A stretch of 64,000 nt of DNA from Zhihengliuella alba (GTDB lineage: Bacteria > Actinomycetota > Actinomycetes > Actinomycetales > Micrococcaceae), in assembly GCF_039538765.1 (NCBI RefSeq), contig NZ_BAABCJ010000005.1:62001-126000 (forward strand), read 5' to 3'. The translations under genes and the position numbers were made by a program. Shown here in pieces: positions 45,292 to 56,289 of this stretch. The notes beneath the pieces are model-generated. The model worked only from the letters and a program-made list of their open reading frames with translations, had not been told where the DNA came from and searched no databases. The stretch's first letter is position 1; each line of letters opens with the position of its first letter.

Positions 45292-45366
45292 GGGTTCCAC
45301 TCTCTGGTCCAGTGATTCTGTGCTGCGTCTGGTTCTGGCCCGCTCCTGGCGGGCGATTAACGAGCG

Positions 45367-45399
45367 CCGGTCCCGTGCGATGGCTCGCGACGGGACCGG
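45367..45399 (-). terminator. Terminator after the cyclophilin gene
   Basis: 10-bp arms CCGGTCCCGT / ACGGGACCGG plus GCGA/TCGC inside, followed on the minus strand by a CGTTAATC stretch. Confidence 0.65.
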
Positions 45400-45474
45400 T
45401 CGGCCGGGAAGCGCGTCCGCCCGCCGTGTCCGGGGAGGCCCGGCCGGGCGGGGCGGTCGCGCACCGTGGATGCT

Positions 45475-46008
45475 CTAGGCGGCGACGACGTCGATGCTCT
45501 CGATGACGACGTCCTCGCGCGGCTTGTCACGGCCGTCGGTGGAGACGCGGTTCAGCTTGTCGACGACGGCGCGGGAGGCCTCGTCGACGACCTCGCCGAA
45601 GATGGTGTGCTTGCCCTGCAGCCACGTGGTGGGGATGGTGGTGATGAAGAACTGCGATCCGTTGGTGCCGGGGCCGGCGTTGGCCATCGCCAGCTTGTAC
45701 GGGGCGGTGAAGTCCAGCTCCGGATGGATCTCGTCGTCGAACTGGTAGCCGGGGCCGCCGAAGCCCTTGCCGAGCGGGTCGCCGCCCTGGATCATGAAGT
45801 CCGCGATGATGCGGTGGAAGATGGTGCCGTTGTAGAGCGGGGTGCCGGTCTTCTTCTCGCCGGTCTCCGGGTGCGTCCACTCGCGCTCGCCCGTGGCCAG
45901 GCCGACGAAGTTGTCGACCGTCTTGGGGGCGTGGTTGCCGAAGAGGTCGACCTGGATGTCGCCCTCGTTGGTGTGGATGGTTGCCTTGTGCGTGGGGATA
46001 GCAGTCAT
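45475..46008 (-). CDS. ppiA: Cyclophilin-type peptidyl-prolyl cis-trans isomerase
   Basis: A 177-residue cytoplasmic cyclophilin that speeds proline isomerisation. GTIFHRIIADFMIQGGDP contains the catalytic arginine, GSQFFIT the hydrophobic pocket, and WLQGKHTIFGEV the pocket tryptophan and histidine. The short insert TGEREWTHPETGEKKTG is typical of actinobacterial forms. The ATG at 46008 has a modest GAAG upstream. Its place near gyrA is conserved in actinobacteria. Confidence 0.95.
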   Translation of the reverse strand: MTAIPTHKATIHTNEGDIQVDLFGNHAPKTVDNFVGLATGEREWTHPETGEKKTGTPLYNGTIFHRIIADFMIQGGDPLGKGFGGPGYQFDDEIHPELDFTAPYKLAMANAGPGTNGSQFFITTIPTTWLQGKHTIFGEVVDEASRAVVDKLNRVSTDGRDKPREDVVIESIDVVAA

Positions 46009-46180
46009 ACCGCCATTCTTCCACGGGCCTCCCGCGCTGCGGGGGCCCGGATCTGGGAGTCTCCTACGCGGTGAGTGAAAATCCCGGGGACGCCTCTGGC
46101 AGTGTCCTGAGAATCGTGGTCCGGCCCGGGCGTACGGCGTAGGCTGGGGCCAGAACCGCAAGCACTTCGGGAGGAAACCT

Positions 46181-46978
46181 GTGAAGAAGACAGAACGAGT
46201 GACCCGTGAGTTGGGCGATTCCGTCACGCATACGGTCGATGGCGCGCGCGAGTGGGCTGCACCGCGCGTCGACGCGGCGGTGAACTGGGCCGCCCCGCGG
46301 ATCGAGCGGGGCATCGAGGTCGCCTCGCCGAAGCTCCAGGCGGGCATCGCCCGCGCCGCCGTCGAGCTGTCCGACGGCGTGGCGAAGGTGACGCCGAAGC
46401 TCCAGGACTCGATCCAGCAGGCCGCACCGAAGATCTCCCGCTTCGTCGACGAGACCTCCCCGAAGCTCCAGCGCACGCTGGACAAGGCGACGCCGGCCTT
46501 GCACAACGCCCGTGACGCCGTCGTCGGCAGCTACCTCCCCGCCGCCAGCTCCAAGCTCGGCGAGGCGGCCGATTTCACGGCCCACAAGCTCGAGCACCTG
46601 AAGGTCGCCGCGCCCCTGCAGGAGGCCGTCGCCACGGTGACCAAGGACAAGAAGTCCCTGAAGAAGGCCCGCAAGGCCGCCGCGTCCGCCGCCCGGCAGG
46701 CCGCCAAGGACCTGAAGAAGTCGAAGAAGCGCCGGGGCAAGGGCTTCATCGTGTTCCTCGTGGTCGCTGCGGCCGTCGCCGCGGGCGTCGCCGCCTGGCG
46801 CGCGTCCAAGCCGGTCGAGGACCCCTGGAAGACCCCCAGCCCGGTGGATCCGGCCCCGGTCCCGGCCGACTCCGTGGAGGAGTCGCCCGTGCGCGAGGCC
46901 GCTGACAAGGCGGTCGGCGAGACCGAGGCCGCCGTCGAAGAGGTCCGCGACGTCCTCAAGGGCGACAACAGCAAGTAG
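46181..46978 (+). CDS. Helical-repeat membrane protein of unknown function
   Basis: A 265-residue protein without a recognised family. Residues 1-150 are amphipathic helices with a recurring P-K-L-Q-x-(S/G/T)-(I/L) motif (SPKLQAGI, TPKLQDSI, SPKLQRTL), apolipoprotein- or YtxH-like in style. A very basic stretch (DKKSLKKARKAAASAARQAAKDLKKSKKRR) precedes one helix (FIVFLVVAAAVAAGVAAW, about 190-207) and an acidic tail. Topology would put the repeats in the cytoplasm. GTG start with GGGAGGA; -10 TAGGCT at 46140-46145. Confidence 0.75.
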   Translation: MKKTERVTRELGDSVTHTVDGAREWAAPRVDAAVNWAAPRIERGIEVASPKLQAGIARAAVELSDGVAKVTPKLQDSIQQAAPKISRFVDETSPKLQRTLDKATPALHNARDAVVGSYLPAASSKLGEAADFTAHKLEHLKVAAPLQEAVATVTKDKKSLKKARKAAASAARQAAKDLKKSKKRRGKGFIVFLVVAAAVAAGVAAWRASKPVEDPWKTPSPVDPAPVPADSVEESPVREAADKAVGETEAAVEEVRDVLKGDNSK

Positions 46979-46995
46979 GCCGCACACCGGCCGAC

Positions 46996-47035
46996 AGGGC
47001 AGGTGGCGGACGGGAGACCGTCCGGCACCTGCCCT
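46996..47035 (+). terminator. Terminator after the helical-repeat gene
   Basis: Arms AGGGCAGGTG / CACCTGCCCT and CGGACGG / CCGTCCG around a GAGA loop with one G-G mismatch, followed by TCTGCTGTCTT. Confidence 0.8.
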
Positions 47036-47049
47036 TCTGCTGTCTTGGG

Positions 47050-47055
47050 TAGATT
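47050..47055 (+). promoter_or_regulatory. -10 element giving a leaderless transcript
   Basis: TAGATT, six bases, then GTG at 47062. Spacing identical to that at 16272. Confidence 0.55.
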
Positions 47056-47061
47056 GTCCCT

Positions 47062-47898
47062 GTGAGCTGCGGACCGAGCGTTTCGATCATCATCCCGGCC
47101 TACAACGAGGAGCGCATCATCCGGCGCTGCGTCTCGGCGGCGCTGGAGCAGACCGTCCCCGCCGACGAGGTCATCGTCGTCGACAACCGTTCCACCGACG
47201 GCACCCGGGCGATCGTCGAGCAGCTGATGGCCGAACGCCCGCAGGGGACCCTGCGCCTGCTCCGGCAGGACACGGAGCAGGGCCTGGTGCCGACGCGCAA
47301 TGCCGGCCTGGATGCGGCCACGGGCGACATCCTCGGCCGCATCGACGCAGACTCCATCCTGGAGCCGGACTGGGTCGAGCGCGTGGTCTCCGGCTTCGCG
47401 GATCCGGAGGTCATGGGCGTCACGGGCCCCGTCCACTACTACGACATGCCGCTCCGCCGGCTCGGGCTGAAGGCCGACGACAGCCTCCGCCGCTTCGCCC
47501 TGCGGGCGGCCTCCGGCCGGTACCACTTCCTCTTCGGCTCCAACATGGCACTGCGGGCATCGGCCTGGGCGGTCCTCCGCCGGGAGGCGTGCCGGGACGA
47601 GGACGACGAGCTGCACGAGGACATCGACCTGTCAGTGCACATGGCCCAGCGGGGGATGCTCGTCCGCTACGTCCCCGAGCTGGTCGCCGGCATGTCCGCA
47701 CGTCGGCTCGACGACTCGCCACGCGCCTACCGTTCCTATGTGGACCGTTTCGAGCGCACCTACCGGGCCCACAGCGTCCGCGAGCCGGTGCTGCGGATCC
47801 CGATGGTGATCTTCCTGTCCATCTACTTCCCGGCCAAGCTCATCCGCCTGCTCCACACGGCCCAGGGGGCGGGGGAGCGGTCGGCCTCGAAGGGCTGA
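47062..47898 (+). CDS. Family 2 glycosyltransferase
   Basis: A 278-residue GT-A enzyme. VSIIIPAYNEERIIRRCV begins the nucleotide-binding fold, VIVVDNRSTDGT follows, GRIDADSI is the metal-binding DxD motif, and EDIDLSVHMAQRG contains the catalytic ED region. One hydrophobic segment near the C-terminus (LRIPMVIFLSIYFPAKLIRLL) may attach it to the membrane. Donor and acceptor are unknown; possibly envelope glycolipid or polysaccharide synthesis. Leaderless GTG start. Confidence 0.88.
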   Translation: MSCGPSVSIIIPAYNEERIIRRCVSAALEQTVPADEVIVVDNRSTDGTRAIVEQLMAERPQGTLRLLRQDTEQGLVPTRNAGLDAATGDILGRIDADSILEPDWVERVVSGFADPEVMGVTGPVHYYDMPLRRLGLKADDSLRRFALRAASGRYHFLFGSNMALRASAWAVLRREACRDEDDELHEDIDLSVHMAQRGMLVRYVPELVAGMSARRLDDSPRAYRSYVDRFERTYRAHSVREPVLRIPMVIFLSIYFPAKLIRLLHTAQGAGERSASKG

Positions 47899-47973
47899 AG
47901 CACTCGGGCGACGGGCCTGCCGGCACGGGGACGGACGGTGGCGGCCGGGGGAGCGAACCGTCCCGGAAACGAA

Positions 47974-48005
47974 GAGATCCCCGGTCCAGATGGACCGGGG
48001 ATCTC
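47974..48005 (-). terminator. Terminator downstream of tRNA-Ala
   Basis: Perfect 15-bp stem (47974-47988 / 47991-48005), followed on the minus strand by TTCGTTT. It sits four bases past the tRNA 3' end. Confidence 0.85.
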
Positions 48006-48009
48006 CCGA

Positions 48010-48085
48010 TGGTGGAGGCAAGGGGACTCGAACCCCTAACCCTCTGCTTGCAAAGCAGATGCGCTACCAATTGCGCCATGCCCCC
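48010..48085 (-). tRNA. tRNA-Ala (anticodon TGC)
   Basis: 76 nt. GGGGGCA/TGCCTCC acceptor, anticodon loop CTTTGCAAG giving TGC, T arm AGGGG-TTCGAGT-CCCCT. The CCA end is encoded (48010-48012). Confidence 0.96.
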
Positions 48086-48092
48086 GTGCGGG

Positions 48093-48209
48093 TCAGTCTA
48101 CGCGATCAGTCGCCTGATCCCAGACCTTCTTCTCTGCTTCCGACTCGCGCCACTTCTTGAACGCGAGAGCACCGGCGGCCGCTGCGACGAGAACGAGGAT
48201 CCGTCTCAT
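48093..48209 (-). CDS. DLW-39 family small protein
   Basis: A 38-residue protein lying between tRNA-Ile and tRNA-Ala. It reads MRRILVLVAAAAGALAFKK, then WRESEAEKKVWDQATD and ends RVD: a hydrophobic N-terminal helix, then a charged W...W segment. This matches the DLW-39 family found next to gyrA and these tRNAs in many actinobacteria. AGGAG precedes the ATG. Function unknown. Confidence 0.88.
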   Translation of the reverse strand: MRRILVLVAAAAGALAFKKWRESEAEKKVWDQATDRVD

Positions 48210-48235
48210 GCTCACTCCTGCCGGTGGGGATTGCG

Positions 48236-48309
48236 TGGGCGTACCAGGACTTGAACCTGGGACCTCTTCGTTATCAGCGAAGCGCTCTAACCGCCTGAGC
48301 TATACGCCC
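48236..48309 (-). tRNA. tRNA-Ile (anticodon GAT)
   Basis: 74 nt including discriminator A. GGGCGTA/TACGCCC acceptor, TAGCTCAG in the D arm, CTGATAAC in the anticodon loop (GAT), T arm CCAGG-TTCAAGT-CCTGG. CCA not encoded. An A+T-rich promoter-like stretch with TTGGAC and TAAAGT lies upstream (48336-48362). Confidence 0.96.
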
Positions 48310-48368
48310 CCAATGGCCGCTTGGACCGAGATAAAACTTTACAACATGGATTTGCAGTCCAACAAATC

Positions 48369-48406
48369 GTGCCCCGCCGGTGTGGGGAACGTTACCGGCG
48401 GGGCAC
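48369..48406 (-). terminator. Terminator of the gyrB-gyrA-DUF3566 unit
   Basis: 13-bp perfect arms (48369-48381 / 48394-48406), followed on the minus strand by GATTTGTT. Confidence 0.8.
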
Positions 48407-48418
48407 CATCCTTGCAGG

Positions 48419-49195
48419 TCAGTCGTCGGTCAGCGTCACGCCGATACCGCCGACGAGCGACGAGGAGATGTTGTACAGGACGGAGGCGAGCGTCGAGATC
48501 GCCGTGATCAGCACGACGTTCACGACGGCGACGATCGTCGCGAAGGCGGCGACCTGGCCCAGCGACGCGAAGTCCGCGAGGCTGAAGCTGGACTCCGAGC
48601 CGGCGATCTCTGCGAGCAGGCTGTTGACGCTGTCGAAGACGCCGGTGAGGTCCAGGACCGTCCACAGCACGACGGCGGCGACGACCGTCACGATGCCGAG
48701 CGCGACGGACAGGAGGAAGGACAGCTTCAGCACCGACCACGGGTCGACGCGGCTGACCAGCAGACGTGCCTTGCGGACTTTCGCCTTGGGCGCCGGGCGC
48801 ACGAGCTTCTGCTGGCCGGCGCCCTGCTGACCGGGCTGCCCGGCGGGCCGCTGGCCCGCCGGCTGGGCCGGACGCTGCTGGCCTGGGCGCTGCTGGCCCG
48901 GACGCTGGCCCGACTGGGGGGCGGGACGCTGCCCGCTCTTGGCAGCGCCCGCGCTCCCGGGGCCCGCATTCGCTGCGCCGGACTTGGGGGCAGCCGACTT
49001 CGGTGCAGGCGAGGAGCTCTGGGCCGGCCCGGGCCGGCCGGAGCCGGCCTGCTTGCCGGCCGCCGGCTCCTTGGTCCCGGACGCAAGCCGCTTCGCGGCC
49101 GCGCCGCTGGCCGTCTTCTGGTCTCCGGACGTGCGTGGAGCCTGGCTACCTTCGGGCCGGGCCGAGCCCGGGCGCGGGGTGTTGGGGGTGCTCAC
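48419..49195 (-). CDS. DUF3566 transmembrane protein
   Basis: A 258-residue protein. Residues 1-135 are a Pro/Gln/Gly/Ala-rich disordered region with GQRPGQQRP-type repeats. Then comes the DUF3566 domain: RLLVSRVDPWSVLKLSFLLSVALGIVTVVAAVVLWTVLD and a second helix pair ending VLYNISSSLVGGIGVTLTDD. Always found after gyrA in actinobacteria. GTG overlaps the gyrA stop (GTGA). Function unknown, though position suggests an envelope protein made with gyrase. Confidence 0.92.
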   Translation of the reverse strand: MSTPNTPRPGSARPEGSQAPRTSGDQKTASGAAAKRLASGTKEPAAGKQAGSGRPGPAQSSSPAPKSAAPKSGAANAGPGSAGAAKSGQRPAPQSGQRPGQQRPGQQRPAQPAGQRPAGQPGQQGAGQQKLVRPAPKAKVRKARLLVSRVDPWSVLKLSFLLSVALGIVTVVAAVVLWTVLDLTGVFDSVNSLLAEIAGSESSFSLADFASLGQVAAFATIVAVVNVVLITAISTLASVLYNISSSLVGGIGVTLTDD

Positions 49196-51897
49196 GCATT
49201 ACCTCCGTCAATCTCTGCTGCTTCGCTCGCGGAGTCGGGCGCATCTGCCGTGCCCGCGTCTGCCGCGGCCTCCGGCGCCTCCCGGGGGGCGTCGTCGTTC
49301 TGCGCTGCGTCGTCGTTCAATTCCGGGTCCAACGGTACTTCATCATCCCCGGAGACTCCTGAGAGGCCACGCTCGGTATTCCGGGCCACGGCGATGATCC
49401 GGTCCTTCTTGTCCGGCTTCGCGAAGATGACGCCCATGGTGTCCCGACCCTTGGCGGGGATCTGGTCCACGCGGGAGCGCACGACCTTGCCGCTCTCCAT
49501 GACCACCAGCACCTCGTCGTCCTCGTTCACGACGACGGCCCCGACCAGGTTGCCGCGCTCGTCTGCCTGCTTGGAGACCTTGATGCCGAGTCCGCCGCGT
49601 CCCTGGACCCGGTACTCGTCCATGCGGGTGCGCTTCGCGTAGCCGCCCTCGGTGACTACCAGGGAGTAGGAGTCGTCGGTGACGACGTCGGCGTTCAGGA
49701 GCTCGTCCTCCTCGCGGAACTTCATGCCCGTCACGCCGGACGTGTTGCGGCCCATGGGGCGCAGCGCGTCGTCGGTGGCGGTGAAGCGCAGGGACTGGCC
49801 CTTGCGCGAGACGAGCATGAGGTCGTCGGTCTCCGCGACCAGGCGGGCGGCGACCAGCTCGTCGCCGTCGCGAAGGTTGATCGCGATGAGCCCGTTCGAG
49901 CGGTTGGTGTCATAGTCCGCCAGCCGGGTCTTCTTGACGAGGCCGCGCTTCGTGGCGAGCACCAGGTACGGCGCCTGCTCGTAGGACTTCAGCTCCATGA
50001 CCTGGGCGATCGTCTCGTCCGGCTGGAAGGCCATGAGGTTCGCGACGTGCTGGCCCTTGGCGTCGCGCCCGCCCTCGGCGAGCTCGTAGCCCTTCGCCCG
50101 GTACACGCGGCCGTGGTTCGTGAAGAACAGCAGCCAGTTGTGCGTGGTGGTGACGAAGAAGTGCTCCACGACGTCGTCCCCGCGCAGGTTGGCGCCCTTG
50201 ATGCCCTTGCCCCCGCGGTTCTGGGACCGGTACTGGTCGATCCGGGTGCGCTTGACGTAGCCGCCGCGGGTGATGGTGACGACCATCTCCTCCTCGGGGA
50301 TCAGGTCCTCCATCGACATGTCGCCGTCGAAGCCCATGAGGATCTTGGTCCGGCGGTCGTCGCCGTACTTCTCGGAGATCTCCGCGAGCTCCTCGGAGAT
50401 GATCGAGCGCTGGCGGGCCGGGTCCTCGATGATCGACTTGTAGTCGGCGATCTTCAGCTCCAGCTCGGCGTGCTCGTCCTGGATCTTCTGCCGCTCGAGC
50501 GCCGCCAGGCGACGCAGCTGCATGTCGAGGATGGCCTGCGCCTGCAGGTCGTCCAGGCCCAGTAGCTCGCGCAGGCCCTCGCGGGCGTCGTCGGCGGTGG
50601 GGGAGCGCCGGATGAGCGCGATGACCTCGTCGAGGGCATCGAGCGCCTTGAGCAGGCCGCGCAGGATGTGTGCGCGCTCCTCCGCCTTGCGCAGCCGGTA
50701 CTTGGTGCGCCGGACGATGACCTCGACCTGGTGCGCCACCCAGTGGCGGATGAAGGCGTCGATCGAGAGGGTCCGCGGCACGCCGTCGACGATCGCGAGC
50801 ATGTTCGCGGAGAAGTTCGTCTGCAGGTCGGTGTGCTTGTAGAGGTTGTTCAGCACCACCTTGGCCACGGCGTCGCGCTTGAGCACCACCACCAGACGCT
50901 GGCCGGTGCGGCCGGAGGTCTCGTCGCGGAGGTCGGCGATGCCGGCGATCTTGCCGTCCTTGACCAGCTCGGCGATCTTGATCGCGAGATTGTCCGGGTT
51001 GGCCTGGTAGGGCAGCTCGGTGATGACCAGGCAGGTGCGGCCCTGGAGCTCCTCGACGCTGACGACGGCGCGCATGGTGATGGAGCCGCGGCCGGTCCGG
51101 TAGGCGTCCTCGATGCCCTTGTGCCCGAGGATCGTCGCGCCGGTCGGGAAGTCGGGTCCCTTGACGCGGCGGATGAGCTCCTCGAGCAGCTCCTCGCGGG
51201 AGGCCTCCGGGTTCTTCAGGTACCACTGGACGCCGTCGGCGACCTCGCGCAGGTTGTGCGGCGGGATGTTCGTGGCCATGCCGACGGCGATGCCCGAGGA
51301 GCCGTTGACCAGCAGGTTCGGGAAGCGGGCCGGGAGGATGGTCGGCTCGAGGTTCTTGCCGTCGTAGTTCGGCTGCATATCGACGGTCTCCTCGTCGATA
51401 TCGCGCACCATCTCCATGGCCAGCGGGGCCATCTTGGTCTCGGTGTACCGCTGCGCGGCCGCGCCGTCGTTGCCGGGGGAGCCGAAGTTGCCCTGGCCGA
51501 GGGCCAGCGGGTACCGCATGACCCAGTCCTGGATCAGGCGGACCAGGGCGTCGTAGATCGCGGTGTCGCCGTGCGGGTGGTACTGGCCCATGACCTCGCC
51601 GACCACGCGGGCGCACTTGTTGTACGAGCGCTCGGGGCGGTAGCCGCCGTCGAACATCGCGTACAGGACGCGGCGGTGCACGGGCTTCAGGCCGTCGCGG
51701 ACGTCCGGCAGGGCACGGCCCACGATGACCGCCATGGCGTAGTCCAGGTAGGACCGCTGCATCTCGGTCTGCAGGTCGACCGGTTCGATCCGGTCCATCT
51801 CCGCCTCGGTCACGGGCGCGGGCGCCACGACGGCGCCGGTGTGCTCGGCGTCCTCGTTCACGTCGCCGGGCAGGTTTTCGGGGGTCTCGTCACTCAT
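49192..51897 (-). CDS. gyrA: DNA gyrase subunit A
   Basis: A 901-residue breakage-reunion subunit. The catalytic Tyr151 lies in AAAQRYTETKM. The quinolone region reads HPHGDTAIYDALVR, with Thr112 and Asp116 at the positions of E. coli Ser83 and Asp87, so no classical resistance change is apparent. The C-terminal beta-pinwheel contains the GyrA box QRGGKG-like QNRGGKGIKG. A 60-residue acidic Asp/Glu/Ala tail follows. 63 bp after gyrB. Confidence 0.97.
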   Translation of the reverse strand: MSDETPENLPGDVNEDAEHTGAVVAPAPVTEAEMDRIEPVDLQTEMQRSYLDYAMAVIVGRALPDVRDGLKPVHRRVLYAMFDGGYRPERSYNKCARVVGEVMGQYHPHGDTAIYDALVRLIQDWVMRYPLALGQGNFGSPGNDGAAAQRYTETKMAPLAMEMVRDIDEETVDMQPNYDGKNLEPTILPARFPNLLVNGSSGIAVGMATNIPPHNLREVADGVQWYLKNPEASREELLEELIRRVKGPDFPTGATILGHKGIEDAYRTGRGSITMRAVVSVEELQGRTCLVITELPYQANPDNLAIKIAELVKDGKIAGIADLRDETSGRTGQRLVVVLKRDAVAKVVLNNLYKHTDLQTNFSANMLAIVDGVPRTLSIDAFIRHWVAHQVEVIVRRTKYRLRKAEERAHILRGLLKALDALDEVIALIRRSPTADDAREGLRELLGLDDLQAQAILDMQLRRLAALERQKIQDEHAELELKIADYKSIIEDPARQRSIISEELAEISEKYGDDRRTKILMGFDGDMSMEDLIPEEEMVVTITRGGYVKRTRIDQYRSQNRGGKGIKGANLRGDDVVEHFFVTTTHNWLLFFTNHGRVYRAKGYELAEGGRDAKGQHVANLMAFQPDETIAQVMELKSYEQAPYLVLATKRGLVKKTRLADYDTNRSNGLIAINLRDGDELVAARLVAETDDLMLVSRKGQSLRFTATDDALRPMGRNTSGVTGMKFREEDELLNADVVTDDSYSLVVTEGGYAKRTRMDEYRVQGRGGLGIKVSKQADERGNLVGAVVVNEDDEVLVVMESGKVVRSRVDQIPAKGRDTMGVIFAKPDKKDRIIAVARNTERGLSGVSGDDEVPLDPELNDDAAQNDDAPREAPEAAADAGTADAPDSASEAAEIDGGNA

Positions 51898-51960
51898 CGA
51901 GCATTTCCTCTAAGTCGGTTGCGCATCCGCGCAGAACAGGATCTGACGTGGGGTTCCGGA

Positions 51961-54129
<2,169 letters not shown>

Positions 54130-54171
54130 AGGCGCTGCAGACTCCTCGGGTGTAGGGAAGCTTACCCATGG

Positions 54172-54177
54172 ATTCTA
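54172..54177 (-). promoter_or_regulatory. Probable -10 of gyrB
   Basis: TAGAAT on the minus strand in the 219-bp gap to the DUF721 gene; predicted leader about 36 nt. No -35 consensus. Confidence 0.5.
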
Positions 54178-54348
54178 CCGCCTGCCCCGCGTTTTCGGTG
54201 CCGTTTGGATCACCTCTATGGCCTGAAAGGGCAAAAAGTGCCCCCAGAACGCTTTGGGACCCCCCGCATGTGGCCGGGTACTGAGAGGACCCCGCTGCGC
54301 TCCTAGCGGCCATAGCTTCGATTTGCACCGCGACCCGGGGGCGGCAGG

Positions 54349-54960
54349 TTACCCGTAGGTATCGCGGGGGCCGCGGCCCTCGACCGTCCGCCGGCCCCTC
54401 CTCCAGCTCGGCGCCAGCGGACCCAGCACCTCGATCCGCGTCACGATGCCGGGGCCGAGCTTCTCGTCGAACGACTTCAGGATGCTGTGGCTCAGCAGCC
54501 GCATCTGGGTCGCCCAGCTGCTCGAGTCGCACCGGACCACCACCGTGGTGCCCTCGAAGCTCTCCGGCTTGCAGTGCGTGGCGACCTGGGGGCCGACGAG
54601 CTCGGCCCAGCGGGACATCACGGACCCCACCGCGACGGGCGACGTCCAGCCGCGGTTCCGCACCAGCCGGCCCAGGACCGAGCCCAGTTCCTGGGGGTCG
54701 CGGCCGTCGTCGTACATCGCCGACTCCGTGCGCTTGCTCCGCTTGGCGCGGGCGGCGGCCTGCCGTTCCGCCATGGCGGCGGCCCGCTTGGCATCGATCC
54801 GGGCCTCGCCGCGGTTCTCCGCCATCATGCGCATCCGGTTCAGGGTCGCGTGGGCGGCGTCGAACGTCTGGCCGCGATCGGGCCCGGCCCCGGCGGGGGA
54901 CTGGCCGCCGGCGGCCTCGCCGCCCCCTCCGTCCTGCTGCTCGTCCCGGTCGCGGTTCAT
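54349..54960 (-). CDS. DUF721 (DciA-like) protein
   Basis: A 203-residue protein. A disordered Gly/Gln and Ala/Arg-rich N-terminus precedes the DUF721 domain: LGSVLGRLVRNRGWTSPVAVGSVMSRWAELVGPQVATHCKPESF and VVVRCDSSSWATQMRLLSHSIL. DUF721 includes DciA, the helicase-operating protein of bacteria without DnaC. The position between recF and gyrB is the actinobacterial one. ATGA overlap with recF. Confidence 0.92.
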   Translation of the reverse strand: MNRDRDEQQDGGGGEAAGGQSPAGAGPDRGQTFDAAHATLNRMRMMAENRGEARIDAKRAAAMAERQAAARAKRSKRTESAMYDDGRDPQELGSVLGRLVRNRGWTSPVAVGSVMSRWAELVGPQVATHCKPESFEGTTVVVRCDSSSWATQMRLLSHSILKSFDEKLGPGIVTRIEVLGPLAPSWRRGRRTVEGRGPRDTYG

Positions 54961-56273
54961 GGTCCCGACCCGTCCTCCGGCTCGATCCGTTCCTCGGTCC
55001 GCCCCCCGCTGGAATCGGACGTCGACGCCTCCCGCGGCACGGCCTGCGCCGCCGGGGCGTCCCCGGCTTCGCGCAGGACGGCACCGGGCGTGACCCGCAG
55101 GACGCGGCCGCCCAGGCCGGCGGGCACGTCGGCGTCGACGGCTGCGGTGACGATGACCTGCTCGGCACCGGTCACGACCTTCGCGAGCCGGTCGCGCCGG
55201 GAGGCATCGAGCTCGGCGAACACGTCGTCCAGGATCAGGACCGGGCCGGCGCCGGGCCGCGGATCGTCGTCGAGCATGGCTTGGTAGGACGCCAGGCGCA
55301 GGGACAGCGCGAGCGACCACGTCTCCCCGTGCGAGGCGAATCCCTTGGCGGGCGCGTCGCCGAGCGTGAGGAGCAGGTCGTCGCGGTGCGGGCCCACCAA
55401 CGTCATGCCGCGCTCGACCTCCTTCGGCCGCTTGGCGACGAGGCTCTGCCGCAGGCGCTCCTCCAGCTCGTCGGCGCCGAGCGCGGAGAGTCCCTCGGTC
55501 GCCTCCCGGCCCGGGTCCGGTTGAGCGCTCGACGGGCTGCCCGGTACCTCGTCGTCGTCCTCCAGGTCCTGGACCATGGTGGAGCGGTAGGTTGCCGAGA
55601 CCGCCTTGGTGCCGTCGGTGAGGGACGCGTAGGCGGAGCTCAGGGGGGCGGAGATCTGGGCGAGGACGTCGAACCGGCCGCGGAGCACGCGTGCACCGGC
55701 CTGCGCCAGGTGGTGGTCCCACACATCGAGCGTCGCCTCGTGCTGGCTGGTCAGCCGACCGGCGGCACGGGCCGATTTCAACAGCGCGTTGCGCTGCTTG
55801 AGCACCCGCTCGTAGTCGCTGCGCGTCGCGGCCTGGTGCGGCTGCAGCACCACGAGCAGGTCGTCGAGGAAGCGCCGCCTGCTGGACGGATCGCCCTTCA
55901 CGAGCGCGAGGTCCTCGGGGGCGAAGAGGACGGTGCGCAGGATCCCCAGCACATCGCGGGCGCGGACCGGGTTGGCGCGATTGATCCGGGCCCGGTTCGA
56001 TCGGCCGTTCGTGATCTCCAGCTCGATGGCCGTCGCCTGGTTGTTCCGGACGACCTGGGCGCGGACGATCGCGCGGTCGGCGCCGAAGCGGAGCAGCGAG
56101 GCATCGGAGGTGACCCGGTGGGAGCCGAGCGTGGCCAGATAGCCCATGGCCTCGGCGATATTGGTCTTGCCGACGCCGTTGGAACCGACCAGGACCGTGG
56201 TCCCGGGCGCCAGCTCGAGGTCCAGGTGCGGGTAGCTCCGGAAGTCCGTCAGCGACAGGTGTGAGATGTACAC
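54957..56273 (-). CDS. recF: DNA replication and repair protein RecF
   Basis: A 438-residue SMC-like ATPase in recombinational gap repair. Walker A VGSNGVGKTNIAE (29-41), signature-like LSLALRLASYQAML, Walker B GPVLILDDVFAELDASRRD. About 45 residues of Ala/Ser/Glu-rich tail extend past the usual end, and an acidic linker (LEDDDEVPGSPSSAQPDPG) interrupts the middle. GTG start; 16 bp after dnaN. Confidence 0.95.
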   Translation of the reverse strand: MYISHLSLTDFRSYPHLDLELAPGTTVLVGSNGVGKTNIAEAMGYLATLGSHRVTSDASLLRFGADRAIVRAQVVRNNQATAIELEITNGRSNRARINRANPVRARDVLGILRTVLFAPEDLALVKGDPSSRRRFLDDLLVVLQPHQAATRSDYERVLKQRNALLKSARAAGRLTSQHEATLDVWDHHLAQAGARVLRGRFDVLAQISAPLSSAYASLTDGTKAVSATYRSTMVQDLEDDDEVPGSPSSAQPDPGREATEGLSALGADELEERLRQSLVAKRPKEVERGMTLVGPHRDDLLLTLGDAPAKGFASHGETWSLALSLRLASYQAMLDDDPRPGAGPVLILDDVFAELDASRRDRLAKVVTGAEQVIVTAAVDADVPAGLGGRVLRVTPGAVLREAGDAPAAQAVPREASTSDSSGGRTEERIEPEDGSGP

Positions 56274-56289
56274 GCGGCGTCGCTACGGG

